Positions 25,322 to 37,761 of a stretch of DNA of 64,000 bases are shown here, piece after piece; position 1 is the first letter of the stretch; every line of letters begins with the position of its first letter. The notes beneath the pieces were generated by a model. That model saw only the letters and a list, made by a program, of their open reading frames with translations, did not search any database and was not told the DNA's origin. The position numbers and the translations under genes are program-made. The stretch covers positions 233,049,178 through 233,113,177 of the forward strand of contig CM057009.1 in NCBI GenBank assembly GCA_029891345.1. Direction: 5' to 3'. The stretch is from Dryococelus australis. Taxonomy: Eukaryota > Arthropoda > Insecta > Phasmatodea > Phasmatidae.

Positions 25322-25451
25322 ATTGATTGAACTTTTATATGAAGGGAGATGTAATGCTGTAATGTGTAATAATGTTGTGATGTAAGCTTTATAAAAATAA
25401 TGGTAACCTTGTAATATGAATTGACTGAGCTGTTATAAGAAGGGAGATGTA
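25322..25451 (+). repeat. 32-bp direct repeat containing a polypurine tract
   Basis: The copies at 25322-25353 and 25420-25451 differ at a few positions and share an exact GAAGGGAGATGTA. They start 98 bases apart. The second copy sits at the start of the candidate LTR, so the first may be a duplicated tract. Confidence 0.65.
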
Positions 25452-25735
25452 GTAGTATATCAAATTAAGGTTGGCAGGACTGAAGTCAGTAGGCAATATG
25501 GTTGTATTAAGGATTGTATGTAAACGTACTTATGAGATTGTGAAATATCTGCAAGAAAATGTATGCGATCTGTATTGTCTCTGGTCTGTCCCCTATTCAA
25601 CCTTGCAACCCGAAATCGTATGCAGTTAGTTATACGTATGTGAACATTTTTATGGAAAGTGAATCATATTGGACTAAACTGAACATTTTACTCATAATAA
25701 ACCTTATTGTTTACCTTCGTACTGCTCGTTGGCAG
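25448..25735 (+). mobile_element. Candidate 3-prime LTR of the gypsy fragment
   Basis: A purine tract (AAGAAGGGAGA, 25437-25447) is followed by TGTAGTAGTATATC, a common gypsy LTR start. AATAAA lies near 25697-25702. The right border is uncertain (about 25735). Its position some 460 bases after the integrase fragment fits a 3-prime LTR. Confidence 0.5.
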
Positions 25736-26400
25736 TGATGTTGTCTGGCACGACCATAAAATTAAACTTTCCACGGTACTTCCAAAAGAAGAATTTCGTG
25801 CATGCATCGCCTGGATCAACAAGTGACATTATGCTTGCGGCAGTTCGCATTTCTGCTGTTTGTGGTACCAAGCGCTGTGATCGCCCTCCCCTGGTGGTGG
25901 GGGCAGGGCCAGATTTCCCACTATGCCGGCTAAGTCTGGGCCTACAGTGGCACTTTTCCAAAGGGCAGCATGGAGGAAGACATGTCTGCCCTAAGAGTGC
26001 ATGGGAGAAAAAAAATTACAGTTTATGGGCTGTTGGTGTGGTTTTATAGTTACTCATAGGATAGTGCCACATATGGCTACAATGTACATAGCGTGGTCTA
26101 AGCAGAACAACCTTGAATTAGCAACACAATGCGCACATAGTTTGTTGTGATAGGCAGAAGGGGGATAAGAGTGGAGAAATATGATATGCAGATAACTATA
26201 TCTGTAGCGAGGTGGCATGCTTGTGATGTGAGTCAGCGAACGGCTTTGCCATGAGCAGCTCGCAGCTCACCTTTATACAACTGAACCAACCAACAGTAGA
26301 ATTGCTCGATCAATGACAACTAAGGCCAGTTAGCCTCTTTATGTACTGGTTTTTATGAAAACTATTCTATTTATACCCTACTAGCAATTCGATATTTATT
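25736..26400. other. Unclassified; GC-rich block to about 26000
   Basis: Segment 25800-26000 is GC-rich and open in both directions over about 85-106 codons, but neither translation shows a known motif. It may be an unclassified repeat. The remainder is AT-rich. Confidence 0.3.
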
Positions 26401-26409
26401 CGCCCAGGA

Positions 26410-26530
26410 AGTGCCGCGGTGGTGTAGCGGCAAATTGTGCTCGCACAGGTTCAAATCCAGGCTATGTCAAATCCGAATTCTTCACATATATTTAACAAGG
26501 CGGATGTTGCTGTTAGCTATTAGGCTTTCT
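26410..26530 (+). mobile_element. tRNA-headed SINE-like unit
   Basis: A pol III A-box-like TGGTGTAGCGG at 26420-26430 is followed by a B box GGTTCAAATCC at 26448-26458. The spacing is shorter than in an intact tRNA, so this is a deleted or derived copy. The body after the B box is AT-rich. Confidence 0.55.
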
Positions 26531-26538
26531 CTGGGTAT

Positions 26539-26954
26539 TTGATATCGATCAATAGTATAAAAAGAAATACTAGATGGCCTCGAAGTACTAATTTTGAGCA
26601 TTGCGCTTTTAGAAACTCTTATAAATGTAAACACTTGCATCTGTGTCCGACTAAACAGTACATAATATGCTACTTCGAAGAAAATGCATGCTCCTTCTGT
26701 GACATTTTTTTAACTACCACATATTCGTGTACATCTTTTGCCAATTTTATGCATAACATTTTAAGGCATTTAACAGTCTTTAATATGTAGGTAGATATAT
26801 TTAATAGGTTTATGCCAAAACTGCATTGTCCTACCTGAATAAATATGGAAAGGTTTTTCTGTTACACAGCTAATTAACATCATTCATATTTGTCTCTATA
26901 AACATGCTCAGGACACTTTTTGGACAAACCTATTTCTACTTACTGTACACCTGG
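26539..26954. other. No supported gene
   Basis: An 83-residue frame is present without recognisable motifs. Confidence 0.4.
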
Positions 26955-26959
26955 ACCAA

Positions 26960-27080
26960 ATAAGGTGGCATAGGTGTATAACACTAAACTCACTTTCGGT
27001 AAGACCTGGGTTTGAATCTCGGCCCAGCTATACTAATTAGGGTTTTTTTATGGTTTCCCTAAATCATGGCAGGTGGAAAG
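26960..27080 (+). mobile_element. tRNA-headed SINE with conserved body
   Basis: The B-box-like GGGTTTGAATCTC is at 27008-27020, with a weaker A-box region near 26966-26980. The downstream body GGTTTCCCTAAATCATGGCA (near 27052-27071) resembles the body of the minus-strand unit at 30288-30400, so the two are probably the same SINE class. Confidence 0.55.
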
Positions 27081-28922
27081 TTATATGTGATCTAAATACC
27101 TGATCAGGAAACAATAATTAGATACGGTTATAAGGGCAAGATAAACGATTATCATAAAATTAAAGTTATATTTTTTACGTAATCCCATCTTGGTGAAATT
27201 TTATATTTAAAATCGTCAATGCCATTGTTCAAGTGCCGACACATCTGTGAACCACCTATCCAAATTAACGTTATTTATTCGGGTTAGTGAATCGTATTGT
27301 ATCGTTTATTCAAGTTCGTGTTACGTAACATTAGCTCAATACTATTTTCGGAGTTTTACTTACCTAACAGCCATACTACTCGAAGGTACTGAAAAAAAAA
27401 ATGGTGGATTAGATTAGAACATTAGTATTCCATGTTCAGTCCTCGCGAGAAGCTATGTTTTATACGTTTGCCAGATTATATTTAGTAATTAATGTAGAGT
27501 AGATTGCAGCCGATAATAAATGGAAGATAATGCTGATTTTACAGAACATCCCAATCTGTGATTGAATACGCAAGTGATGCATACTTTTTCACAGTCGCGC
27601 CCTATGATCATGATAATGGCAATTTAAGAAGCTATTATTCAAAAGATTAATAGGAAGTGTCTGAGGGAGAAGTGGCATTAGGCAGACAAACACGTTTACG
27701 ATATACTTCTGTAATTTATCAATTAATTCTGACTAAATAAATTAGACACAAATATATTGTCCTCACATAAGAAGCACTATGCTCTGTTGTGTGCTAAGAA
27801 ATTGATTTTATATTTATATCACTAGTATAATTGAATTGTTTTCATCAAAACTGAATTATAGTGTATTTTCGTGTGCGTTTTGTTTTTTAGTAATTTATTT
27901 TTGGCGCAATAGTGTGAGTTGTGCATAAAATATTTACGGACAAAAGTACGAAACGCTAAGTAAGCTCTTGATCTCAATGTACGAAATTATTTTGAATGTA
28001 GAATCCGTATGCAGTACACTTAAAGTTAACAAATATCACTCAGAAAAATGTCTAACACCAAAAAATTAATAGATCAAAACTTTTTTGCTGTATCTTATTT
28101 GATATACTGTATTATTATATTATATATTGTAATATGGACTCAGATATTCAGGAAATCAATAATTTTAACTCACATTCGAATAGAATAAACTTGAAAACGT
28201 ATGGTTGTAAGACATGATACCATGATGTAATATACTTGAAAATGTTAATTCTGCCACTGAAAATATTCTTAGACTTATCGTAAAAGTCATTAAAGTAATA
28301 ATTAATTATACTTCAAAAGCCTTAAACAGAGTTTCAAAATAATATTCTCTCAGAGCAGCCAGCTTCGGATGCATGAGAATCTTTATTCCACGGTTACTGT
28401 ATAGTTGTCTGTTTTGTAGTCACGGACATAAAACTAAGTTACTGGACCAAACTATGACTTGGAAGCCAAACATATTACTTAAATATTTCTTATGTCTCTA
28501 ACAATTTTGTTTCGATATGTTGAAATCTGGATACTTAGGTTATTCGGGGGTCTAATCAAAATAAGTCATTATTTTACAACTTGCGTTATCGACACCACAA
28601 AAATCGCTATCAAAAACAAGATCATTTAACATGCTATTTCAGTGACAATATTTTAGGGCCTCTTCCTAGCCTGTGCCCAGTGTAACTCGTATACAAATAT
28701 ATGTTTTCAAGGTCCAAATATATAATTGGAAACACTGAAGAATTATAATATGACAATACTGGTCGCAGCGATCTCGAAATGTCCTACAACCGCGGGCTGT
28801 TCCTAAACGTTATTTAATTTTTCCTTTGTTAGCAACAAACTCAAAGAAAACGGTACTCATAAACATGTAAATGTTAAAGCATATAACACCGACTTCACAA
28901 TATGTTATATAATCATTGAGGT
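27081..28922. other. AT-rich stretch, no supported gene
   Basis: No coding domain, RNA or element end is recognised. Confidence 0.5.
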
Positions 28923-29054
28923 CTATTATACCCATAGAGGTATAATAGATAGATGCGGCTTCTGCTATAAGAGACTGAAAGAAAGGGTGTGTTTAAGATG
29001 GGTCCCGAGACTTTAGGAAGATTGCGCAATGGCGAACCTTGTTGGACGCACCTT

Positions 29055-29066
29055 CGTGACGTCACG
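29055..29066. promoter_or_regulatory. CRE palindrome
   Basis: CGTGACGTCACG is a 12-bp perfect palindrome around the consensus CREB/ATF site TGACGTCA. A second TGACGTCA is at 29145-29152. Whether either is bound is unknown. Confidence 0.5.
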
Positions 29067-29097
29067 CTCCAGGGATCGAATGGTGTGTTGGGAATCT

Positions 29098-29107
29098 GTC
29101 ACGTGAC
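29098..29107. promoter_or_regulatory. E-box palindrome
   Basis: GTCACGTGAC is a 10-bp palindrome around CACGTG, the site of Myc/Max, USF and Clock/Cycle type bHLH factors. It lies between the two CRE sites of the MITE. Confidence 0.45.
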
Positions 29108-29181
29108 TTTAACATAACATTGTTCCATGTTGAACACACTTTTATGACGTCACACCCCTACTAGTGTATTATATCTCTATG

Positions 29182-30287
29182 ATATGTTATTAAATAAAAC
29201 TTGATCATATTAAATTCTGACATTGCAAATCAGTCGCTGGTGTCATGAATAATTACGATAATATTACAGAATAACATAATTATGTTTGGACTGCTCTTAT
29301 CATCTAAGCTGGGGTCTTTTGAGCCAATGAGAGATTAATGAGGCGGATAAGGAGAAGCGCCTTGGAATGCAATGACGCAAAAGAGGGGAAATCAAAGATT
29401 TCAGAGAAAACCCATCGGCCTACTGCATCGTCCAGGCACGATTCCTACATGCGAAAATCCGGGAGTGAGCCCACAAGAAAAATTGACAGATAATGAATAC
29501 TGCTCAGTATCTTTTGCTGCATGAAAAAATCAGTACTGCTGGAATGTGATTCCGAAATAGCATCAACTAATTGTGGCCTCAGATTTTCTATAAATACTCT
29601 CTACTGACACCTTCTCTCGTCCTAAACTGTGTTCCCAATGTACACTGTCCTGAGTTAGTTACATAAGATTTAAGAATATTCCAGGTCTAATTAGAGATAA
29701 ATATCAGCTCTATTCTGTCAGCATCAAAACACATTGCCAGAGTTCTCTACGGATACACAAGAGCTATTGTAGCTCTAAATCTAGACTTATAAATGTAACT
29801 TCTCTTATCTATTGTCCGAAACACTGCAGAAAATCCGAGTAGTACTGAAACAAAAAGGGCGATATTGCGCTGATGGGAACATAAAAGTAAAATCACCTGC
29901 CACTAAGAAACTTAGTATACGCTTACAAACTGCACGCAATAAAAACTATTTTGTTTAATCGTAATTTTTTATGGCTTCGCAGTCCTCTACAGTGAGGTCA
30001 TTAAGGACAGGGGGGATATATATGGCACTAACAGCCGAACAAGGTGAAGTGAGGTGAAGATGGAACAGTGATGGAAAACGTCTATATGTGGAGTGAGAGT
30101 ACAGTTCCCCAAGAACAGCCACACCACCCACCAATGGTAATGTCTACCATGGTTTTGAAAAGCGAAAATTCTCCTGTAACCCGGCCAGAAATCGATAGCG
30201 TTGGTGGGCGGCGAAAACTAGAGCCACTACACTACCATAGCCCCCGACTACAACATAGTTAAAAGGAACAGAAACCAGCAATAGTCT
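29182..30287. other. No supported gene; repeat-like block at about 29320-29470
   Basis: Segment 29320-29470 is less AT-rich and has the look of a dispersed repeat body, but I could not assign a family. The rest is AT-rich. Confidence 0.3.
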
Positions 30288-30400
30288 TTAGTACGGAACC
30301 ATCTCGGCATTTGCCTGGAGTTAGGTCAGGAAACCATGGAAAGCTGAAATGAGGATGTCCCTGACAGGGATTCAAACCTCAGCCCTGCAGAATGATAGAT
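30288..30400 (-). mobile_element. tRNA-derived SINE, minus strand
   Basis: On the minus strand a B box GGTTTGAATCC (30378-30368) is followed by a body with CATGGTTTCCTGACCTAACT and CCAGGCAAATGCC. The same body type follows the B box at 27008. The A-box end near 30400 is degraded. Confidence 0.6.
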
Positions 30401-31149
30401 CAGTGTTTACTACTATTACTACTTGCTCGGTTTGATTTTACTTGTTCAGATTTCATTAGGACAGAAACAACTAATTAAGCTTAGTCAGTTAACAAATAAT
30501 TTAGTTAGAATGTGAATGTCAAATAACAGTGTTTCAGTATTGTCATCAGATATACATAGGCCACATATATACACATACACACCGTGAGCCAGTGATATTA
30601 GTTTTAAATGCATTTGCCACATCAATGCTGTTTTGCACTTGTTTCAATAAAGATGCATGAAAACTATAACCTACATGCACAATCACCAAATGTTATATTT
30701 ATACATCAAATAATTGTGACTAGTAATTCGTCACAACCACGTATTCAACCCAGAAAAAAAATACTGCTCATAAGCATTATTTCTAATAAATATACTTTAT
30801 AAAATTTCGTATTTTAATGATGCAGAAGTTTCGCAATATTTCATTTATAAGCTCTCAGCTATAATTGATTTCTTTTTACTTTGGAAAACTACTGCATTTA
30901 CGTAAAATTCAAACCGCTTAAATCTATGATTAATTAGGCATAAGCAACAGTATTGATATACCTTCAATCAATTTCGAAATTCCTCATAAGGATCGCATAT
31001 TTCTGTTATTAAATATTACTTTTACTTACCTTTTTTATCCACCATGCTGTTTTCACACCTATCTATGAAGACATCATAAATGTAATTAAAAATTTCAAAA
31101 GACGTACCTATGACTACTAAAAAAGTGTTATTTAATAAAACTTCCTTTG
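30401..31149. other. AT-rich stretch, no supported gene
   Basis: Nothing recognisable. Confidence 0.5.
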
Positions 31150-33090
31150 ACTTACATTTCCAATGAATGTCTTGCCCAGGGAATTTTTTCTGATAGACTC
31201 AAATGTGCAATAGTAGTGCCAATGCATAAAAAAAAGGTAACAAGGAATTAATGGATAACTATAGGCCTATTGTCCTTCTTATGGCGTTTTAAATTTTTTT
31301 TTACAGATATTGATATCGAATAAACCGACCCAATTCTCAATTTAAAAAAACAGGTTATTTCATTGCATCAGTGTGGCTTCGTAGAGGGCAGGCAGATTCA
31401 CATAACAAGCTATTTACATTTTTACTGAAAAAAAAAAAAAAAAAAACTTCTTTTGATAAAAGACAATTCTCAACAGGTATATCGCAGACCTTTCAAAAGC
31501 TTTTGATTATGTCGACCACGATATTTTATTGCAAAAAACTTGAACAGTGTGCAATAAGAGGCGTAACCCATAGTCTGTTTGAATCATATCTTGAAGACAG
31601 AAAATAGATCACATCCATACAATATTATGACAAAAATCACATTACAAATGTTATGTCCAATACCAGAACTACTCGAGTAGAAGTGCAACAGGGATCAATG
31701 CTGGGACCAATTTTATGCTTAATATTTATTAATAATTTTCTAGAACAAATAACCAATGGTCCAGCTATAATGTTTGCGGATGACACAAACATTTTTGTAA
31801 CTAGTTCAAATAACGGTGTTCTTGAAGGAAATATAAAACAAACAGTGATTGAGATGTCCAGTTGGTTCCAGTATGATAAATTAATATTAAATGTAAACAA
31901 ATCTGTGCTCATGAGTTTCATGCAAAGAAATAAACATAAAATACAGGATGAAAGATGCACAACAATAGAAAAATACGGGTTACAAACAGTAGATAGTGGT
32001 AAATTTCTAGGGCTCATTGTAGACAGTAATTTAACATGGACTGAGCATGTTGATAGTTTCTGTAAAAAGTTGAGTTCAGTGTGTTTTGCGGTACATACCT
32101 TAAAAAAGATTTGGTATAATAATACAACACTTGCATACTATTTCTCAAATATTCAGTCCATAATAAATTATGGAACCATATTTTGGGGTAAATCGACAAA
32201 ATGGAAAAAGGCTTTTAGATTACAGAAGAGTATACTGAGATTAATAAGTAATAAGGGAAAAAGAAGCCACTGTAGGCCCATATCCGATATAAGTAGACGA
32301 TCTCGGTCTGTTTGTCTGTACGTCTAAGTCCCTTGAAACTCAACAGAAGTTCTTCAAATTTTGCAGAACGAATCCTCAGGGTTAAATACAGGTCACGTTA
32401 GAATTTCAGCAAGATCAGATTATGGGATTATTACCTTTTACCCAAAAATCTAATTTTTTAATTACTTTTTCCCTATGAAAAATTTTGTATTAATGGATAG
32501 AGAATATTGCATAGATATGAAGGTAATTTAATATCATTTTTGTTTACTTTAAATGTCTTGCGCCAATGTTGAGTTAATAAAGTATGACTGCAGTGGCTCA
32601 TTGGATAGAGCGATTCCAAGTGGTGCCACAGTGGCTTAGTGGATATCATATATCCAATGTTGAGTTAACTTCGCATCTTTTTTTTCTTACAGCCTTTGTA
32701 TGATAACACCATTTTGTAACATCGTAACTGTTCTAGGCCCGTGTCAATACTGAAAACACTGTCGCAGGCTAATCCCTAGTTTATTAATAACAAAATTATC
32801 ACTCTTCCACTGCATGCAAATTAACCTTTTTTTTACACGGAAAATATTTAAAAAGTTAAAAATAATGATATACACCATTACTACATCAGACAAGCTAATC
32901 ATCTTCACCTATTCTCCTAGAGAACCTCAAGATTTACATCAAATCCATACAATGATGGGGGCAAACCTTATAAATAACCTACTTAGTCATTTGAAGTCAA
33001 TTATTCTGAAATAATTAAAAAGAACTGTCAAGTCCTACTTTTTAAATAAGGCCTTCTATTCCGTAGAAGAATTCTTAAATATACATGAAT
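31150..33090 (+). pseudogene. Jockey/CR1-like LINE reverse transcriptase, interrupted
   Basis: This is a non-LTR reverse transcriptase that would prime on nicked target DNA. In order: a DRLKCAIVVPMHKK block (31190-31235), an FDYVDHDILLQKLE-like block with the first catalytic Asp (31500-31550), QGSMLGPILCLIFINN (near 31690-31740), the catalytic FADDTN (near 31775-31792) and the C-terminal GKFLGLIVDSNLTWTEH to NYGTIFWG stretch (32000-32190). After about 32300 a roughly 550-bp foreign insert follows. LINE sequence resumes near 32870 and ends with KAFYSVEEFLNIHEF at 33045-33090. Frame changes and a tract of 20 A near 31428 break it. No endonuclease or ORF1 is visible, so it is 5-prime truncated. 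Confidence 0.82.
32310..32865. mobile_element. Insertion within the LINE, with SINE-like heads
   Basis: This segment interrupts the LINE C-terminus. It starts near a GTCTGTTTGTCTGTACG motif and carries two A-box-like runs, TGGCTCATTGG (near 32594) and TGGCTTAGTGG (near 32631), plus a T-rich tract near 32680. I saw no B box of good quality and no clear terminal duplication. Confidence 0.4.
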
Positions 33091-34300
33091 TTCTAAAATG
33101 TAGAACAAGACAGATAAGCAAACTTCGTGTAATATCTTGTGTTTCAATCTAATGTAGACTTTACATATTTATACTTTAATATCTATCTGTATATGAATTG
33201 CAATAACTTGTACGGCAACCAAAATGTAGTGTCATATGTTTGTAGAGCTGCTAGAATTAAGAAGTGTGTTGATTATATTATGTGTGATATATTTTTAATG
33301 TAATTGTGTGCAAATATCCATATTGCATACCAAATATTAAAAATAATAATTGACCAGTCATTTCCAAAGTGTACTGGAATACAGGATGCGAATAAACAAA
33401 TAAAGTGATTTCCTTTGGCTTCTTTTCCGCCATGCAGAAATAAGCATGTGTCCTCTATCCCTGTTCTTTTTAAATTGTGTCTTATTACCACTCACTAAGA
33501 TGTCTCCCACCAAATTCAAAAGTGTGGTTTCGCGATACTATAAAGTTAATAATGACTGCCTCCAACACGCGCGACACCTGTGATGGATTACTGTAATGAA
33601 TCACTGCATGCAGAGAGCCTGTCACATATGGCTGGACACGTGAACTACGCCGTATCTAACCAGTGCCAAATCCCGCGTGAACTGCCGTTTCCAAGGCTCG
33701 AGGCGCAATACATTTTAGAGCTTGTGTTGCTTCTGCATGCATCCTGCAATTTTCAACATTATATACACAAATGTGTTGTGGATTGACACTTCAGTTTTCC
33801 ATTTGCAATGCAAATTTATTAGTATTCTTCTATTGAAGTTCGTCATATTGACGGTTATGTAATTAGTAAAATAAAACACATTTCGAAATTTTGGGTAATG
33901 ACAATCTAAAATCCAACCTTACACAGTATCTTAATATTACCCTGTTTTCAAAATGGGACTTTTTACAGCATCTCTTGCACCACGAATGTCGATTTCGCAG
34001 CTTGCAGCCACATGTCCCACGCACTCTTAAATTGTCATTATTGATGCTGACAGCTGTGTTACTTCGCTATCACCATGAAATGTGACACAGGCACGAACGC
34101 ACTGTATTGAAAATATTCGCATACATGATACTCTCTAGATAATAAGCTGCACACAGTGCATATTTGATACAAATTGTTTCCATTTTCAACCCTTATGTTC
34201 GCACGGGAATTCGCTTGATAAATTATCCTTTCTATATAATTTCACAAAATTCCCATCCTACCTGTTTCTGCTGCAGTTTTATCACATAGATTGTTCCGTG
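33091..34300. other. No supported gene
   Basis: AT-rich, except for a moderately GC-rich patch near 33540-33720 without a recognisable motif. Confidence 0.45.
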
Positions 34301-34304
34301 ATGG

Positions 34305-34390
34305 GAAGTGGGGGGATTTGAACCTTCACTGCCTTTGCGGTGAGAGGATTGACCATGGCGATAAGGGCAGTATGATTCAATACCATTGTT
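34305..34390 (-). repeat. tRNA-like/SINE fragment, minus strand
   Basis: The minus strand has a good B box, GGTTCAAATCC (34324-34314), after CGCAAAGGCAGTGAA. The A-box position is poor. It is a tRNA-derived remnant at most. Confidence 0.35.
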
Positions 34391-34617
34391 CTCTGTTTTT
34401 GAAATGGTATAGTTGCCAGTTGGCACTAGTTGTCGTGCTGATGTGATGCGGGCGGCACAGCACGGGCCACATCGTACTCTCATTTCATACCAATGTTGTT
34501 TATTTATGTTCGGTCAAACTATGAACATGTCCGAGTTTATAAGTGTAAAATAGGTAGGTGTGCATCCACGTGTTTAAGTGTTGCGAATTTAACTGCCTGT
34601 GAATCATTAACAGATGA

Positions 34618-36530
34618 GTGCCCAAAGAGAAAGACTCAGTGGTGCTCAATACAAAAAAGAATCAAACAAGAAAGGAGCTTGTTTTTGAACCCAGTACAGA
34701 TTCATTCCAGTGGGATATTAATGAGGCATTACAAGACAATGTGGCTAATCATGGAATCGAACAAAACTTAGATGCAGACTTCAGTGTTTCAGAACATAAT
34801 TACCCTGATAAAGAAAGGTTTGTTTCAAGGCATATTTTTTCTCGGAAACTGCATAGTGGGGAGACAAGTTAGGCATTGCTAACATACTAGCCATCAAATG
34901 GATGTGTTTTTTGTGCGACTTGCTTGCTATTTGGTGGGGAAAATGGTTTGCTTACTTCAGGGTTTACTGACTGGAAAAATGCTTCTAAAAGGGTACATGA
35001 CCATGAGAATCCACATCAGCATAAAAATAGCATTGCAACATAAACTGAGAGGTAATACTAAAGCACGAATTTATAACAGGCTCGTTGCACAGTTTCAGCA
35101 AGAATGCAACTACTGGAAAAATGTTTTGAAATGTATCATCGCAGGAGTAAAGTATTTGGCTATCAGAGGGTTACCATTTTGTGGTACTGATGAACACAAA
35201 GGCAGTAAAAGCAATGGAAATTTTCTAGGGTCGCTGGAGTTTCTTGCAAAGTTTGATCTATTCATGGCAGAACATCTAAGAAAACATAGCGACAGAGGTT
35301 CGGGACATACATCTTACCTTTCCAAGACCATTTATGAAGATGTGATTCTTTTGATGGCCGAAAAAGTAAGGGATGAAATAGTGAAGAAAGTGAAACAAGC
35401 TAAATACTTTGGTATTAGTGTCGATCCCACTCCAGAAATTACACACACTGATCAACTAACATTTATTATACACTATGTTAAGAAGGATGGAGTTGGGGAG
35501 TCAGTTGAATAGTTCATTTGATTTTTTATCAAATGAAGGACATAAGTCAGAAGAGCCTATGCTCTTTTTACTGTTTTGAGAAAATATGAGTTGAACATAA
35601 ACTGCAGGGGCCAGTCATATGACAATGCCTCAAACATATCTGGAATATATACAGGCTTGGCAAGGCTGAAGGAACTTTGTCCCTTTGCTGACTATGTGAA
35701 TCACACACATGCTTGTGGGTTCATGTGCTGCAGAATCATGCACTGAAGCAGTATCGTTTTAGGACTGCTACAATAATTGTACAATTTGTTCTCAGCTTGC
35801 ACATACTTCTGGGCTCTCCTAACTCGAAACTGCAAAGGTCAGACACTACAAAGTCTGTGAAAGACTTAATGGTCTACTCGAAATGATGTATGCTATGCAT
35901 CAGAGAGCAATTGGTGTGGACTATGAGACCTTGCAAACTTTAGAAAATGATAATTCAGAAAAACCTCAAATGAGGCATCTTCATGGAGACAAAAATTAAA
36001 TATTCTGGAAACTGCATTTATGTTAGTCTTCTGGACTGCAATCCTTCATATGTTTAAATCTGTTAGTGCCAAGCTGCAGTCCGCAAACATCGATTTAGGG
36101 CAAGTTGTGAAACTGTACAATTCACTGTCTGACTTCGTAACAGATCTAAGAGAAACATAAATGTTTGAACAATATGAATGCCTTGTGAAGTCGTTGATAA
36201 TAGAAATTTACAAATTTGACAAGGGAAGGAAAAGGAAGCACACTTTGAGGCCTGATGAGACTAGGGCTGGAGAAATAACTCTTAAGACTGGGTTAGATAA
36301 TTTTCGTGTTGGTACATATAATGTAATTATGGATACACTATGATCAGAACTGCAAGTGTGAAGTGCACATTACAATGGGCTTCAAGAGAGATGTGCCTTT
36401 TTAGAACATCTCAGCACGTATGAACCAGCACAGATGTCTTCCGCTGCACGTGAATTGGCCTCTTACTACAATAATGATATTGACGCATCCATTGTAGGAG
36501 TCATTGCATCTTGAAGTGCGTGTGAAGCCA
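34618..36530 (+). pseudogene. hAT-superfamily ZMYM1-like transposase, decayed
   Basis: This is a hAT-type transposase of the group annotated as zinc finger MYM-type protein 1-like. In order: an N-terminal linker (34618-34870), a TTF-type zinc-finger region with SNGCVFCATCLLFGGENG and a GFTDWKNASKRVHDHEN motif (34890-35020, spread over two frames), the DUF4371-like core LAIRGLPFCGTDE, NGNFLGSLEFLAKFD, GHTSYLSKTIYEDV and AKYFGISVDPTPEI (35150-35450), and CRGQSYDNASNISG (35600-35645). The C-terminal part continues with stops to LSTYEPAQMSSAARELASYY near 36410-36470. At least six stops or frame changes are visible. Terminal inverted repeats were not found. Confidence 0.82.
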
Positions 36531-37761
36531 CAAACACCTGACAAGGGAAATGTCACCCTAACAAAACTAAGTGAATTTTTCAAACCAAAAAGGATTTTTT
36601 GAAGTCTATCCCAAGTAAACATAGCACTCAGAATGATTCTGTGCTCCAGTAATAAACTGTTCAGACAAACGCTCTTTCTCTATTCTACAATGTGTGAAAA
36701 ACTACCCGAGGTCGACCATGGGAGAAGGCAGGTTATTGGCCATGGCATTACTGAATATCAAGGGGTAGATGCTGTGGAATCTGGACTTCGAGGATATTAT
36801 CAATTCCTTTGGCCAAATGAAGGCTATAGAGAAGATATTAGGATAACACAAGAGTTATCTTGCTAGACTAAAGTTTTTTCTTTCATGAAAAGCAAATTGT
36901 ATTTCTAAATGTTGTCCTTACTATTGTCAGTGTTTCCATTGCAATCATTTTCATATTTGAAGTTCTGTTTGTCAGTATTTTTTAAATGTGATTTATTAAC
37001 AATACTTTTACACGTTAATTTAAATTAAAATAACAAATAAATATGAGTTAGGAAAAATAAAACAGTTTTTACTGGCAGGGTGGCACATTTTTATGGGCCT
37101 ACAGGAGGCTACAAAGGAAATCCGACCCTGGGCAGGGGTGCATTCGTCATATGCGCAGGTCGGCATGATGTTCAAACGGCCATTGAAGTGATGCAATGTC
37201 GTCATTTGGACTTGTTGAGAAATATGAACTTATTCGACAATCATTTCTAATACCCCTCTAGGGAATATTACTTTTTGATATTTCCTAATACTAAGTAGAA
37301 CGACTGAAGTTCCAATTATGGCAATATTTAATTATATTGGTTTCTGTATTTTCAGAGCAATAATGAATTCTAATTGGGGTTTGGTATTTGTTCACCCCTC
37401 TTAAGAATTATTGGAAAGATAACAGTATAAATGCCTTGTCATTTGGGGTCAGACTATTTCGGCCTCGAGGGAGCATCACTATGCCTTAAGTTTTCATCAG
37501 TATACATTCTAGGCTCCTCAAGCAGTAGGTCATGACATCACTTCGACATAAGGCTAGATGCCCTAACATGGCTTTAAAACTTTGAAAACCTATTTCACTT
37601 GTAAGTAGTATTTTATGACTAATAAAGCTACTTTAATTTTCTCCCTGAAAGTTAAGGCTTTCTAACTGCGAGAAGTTGCTTTGGTCAGTGGACGAGGGGA
37701 GAAAAATGTTCACCAAGTATGTAATTCAAATGCATGCAAGTCCAACTCAGCCTGTAATTTC
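36531..37761. other. AT-rich stretch, no supported gene
   Basis: The first part may be the 3-prime end of the hAT element. No element terminus or domain is recognisable. Confidence 0.4.

Larger units (their letters stand above)
28933..29181. mobile_element. MITE-like element with CRE and E-box palindromes
   Basis: Imperfect terminal inverted repeats at 28933-28959 and 29155-29181 both begin CATAGAG(G/A)TATAATA. The left end also overlaps a perfect 10-bp hairpin (28923-28932 with 28939-28948). The interior is GC-richer than its flanks and holds two TGACGTCA sites and one CACGTG palindrome. No target duplication was identified. Confidence 0.55.

Noticed and set aside
25704-26049. Overlapping 85- and 106-residue frames as a host exon
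   Set aside because: Neither translation matches a family I recognise, and the GC-rich block looks more like a repeat.
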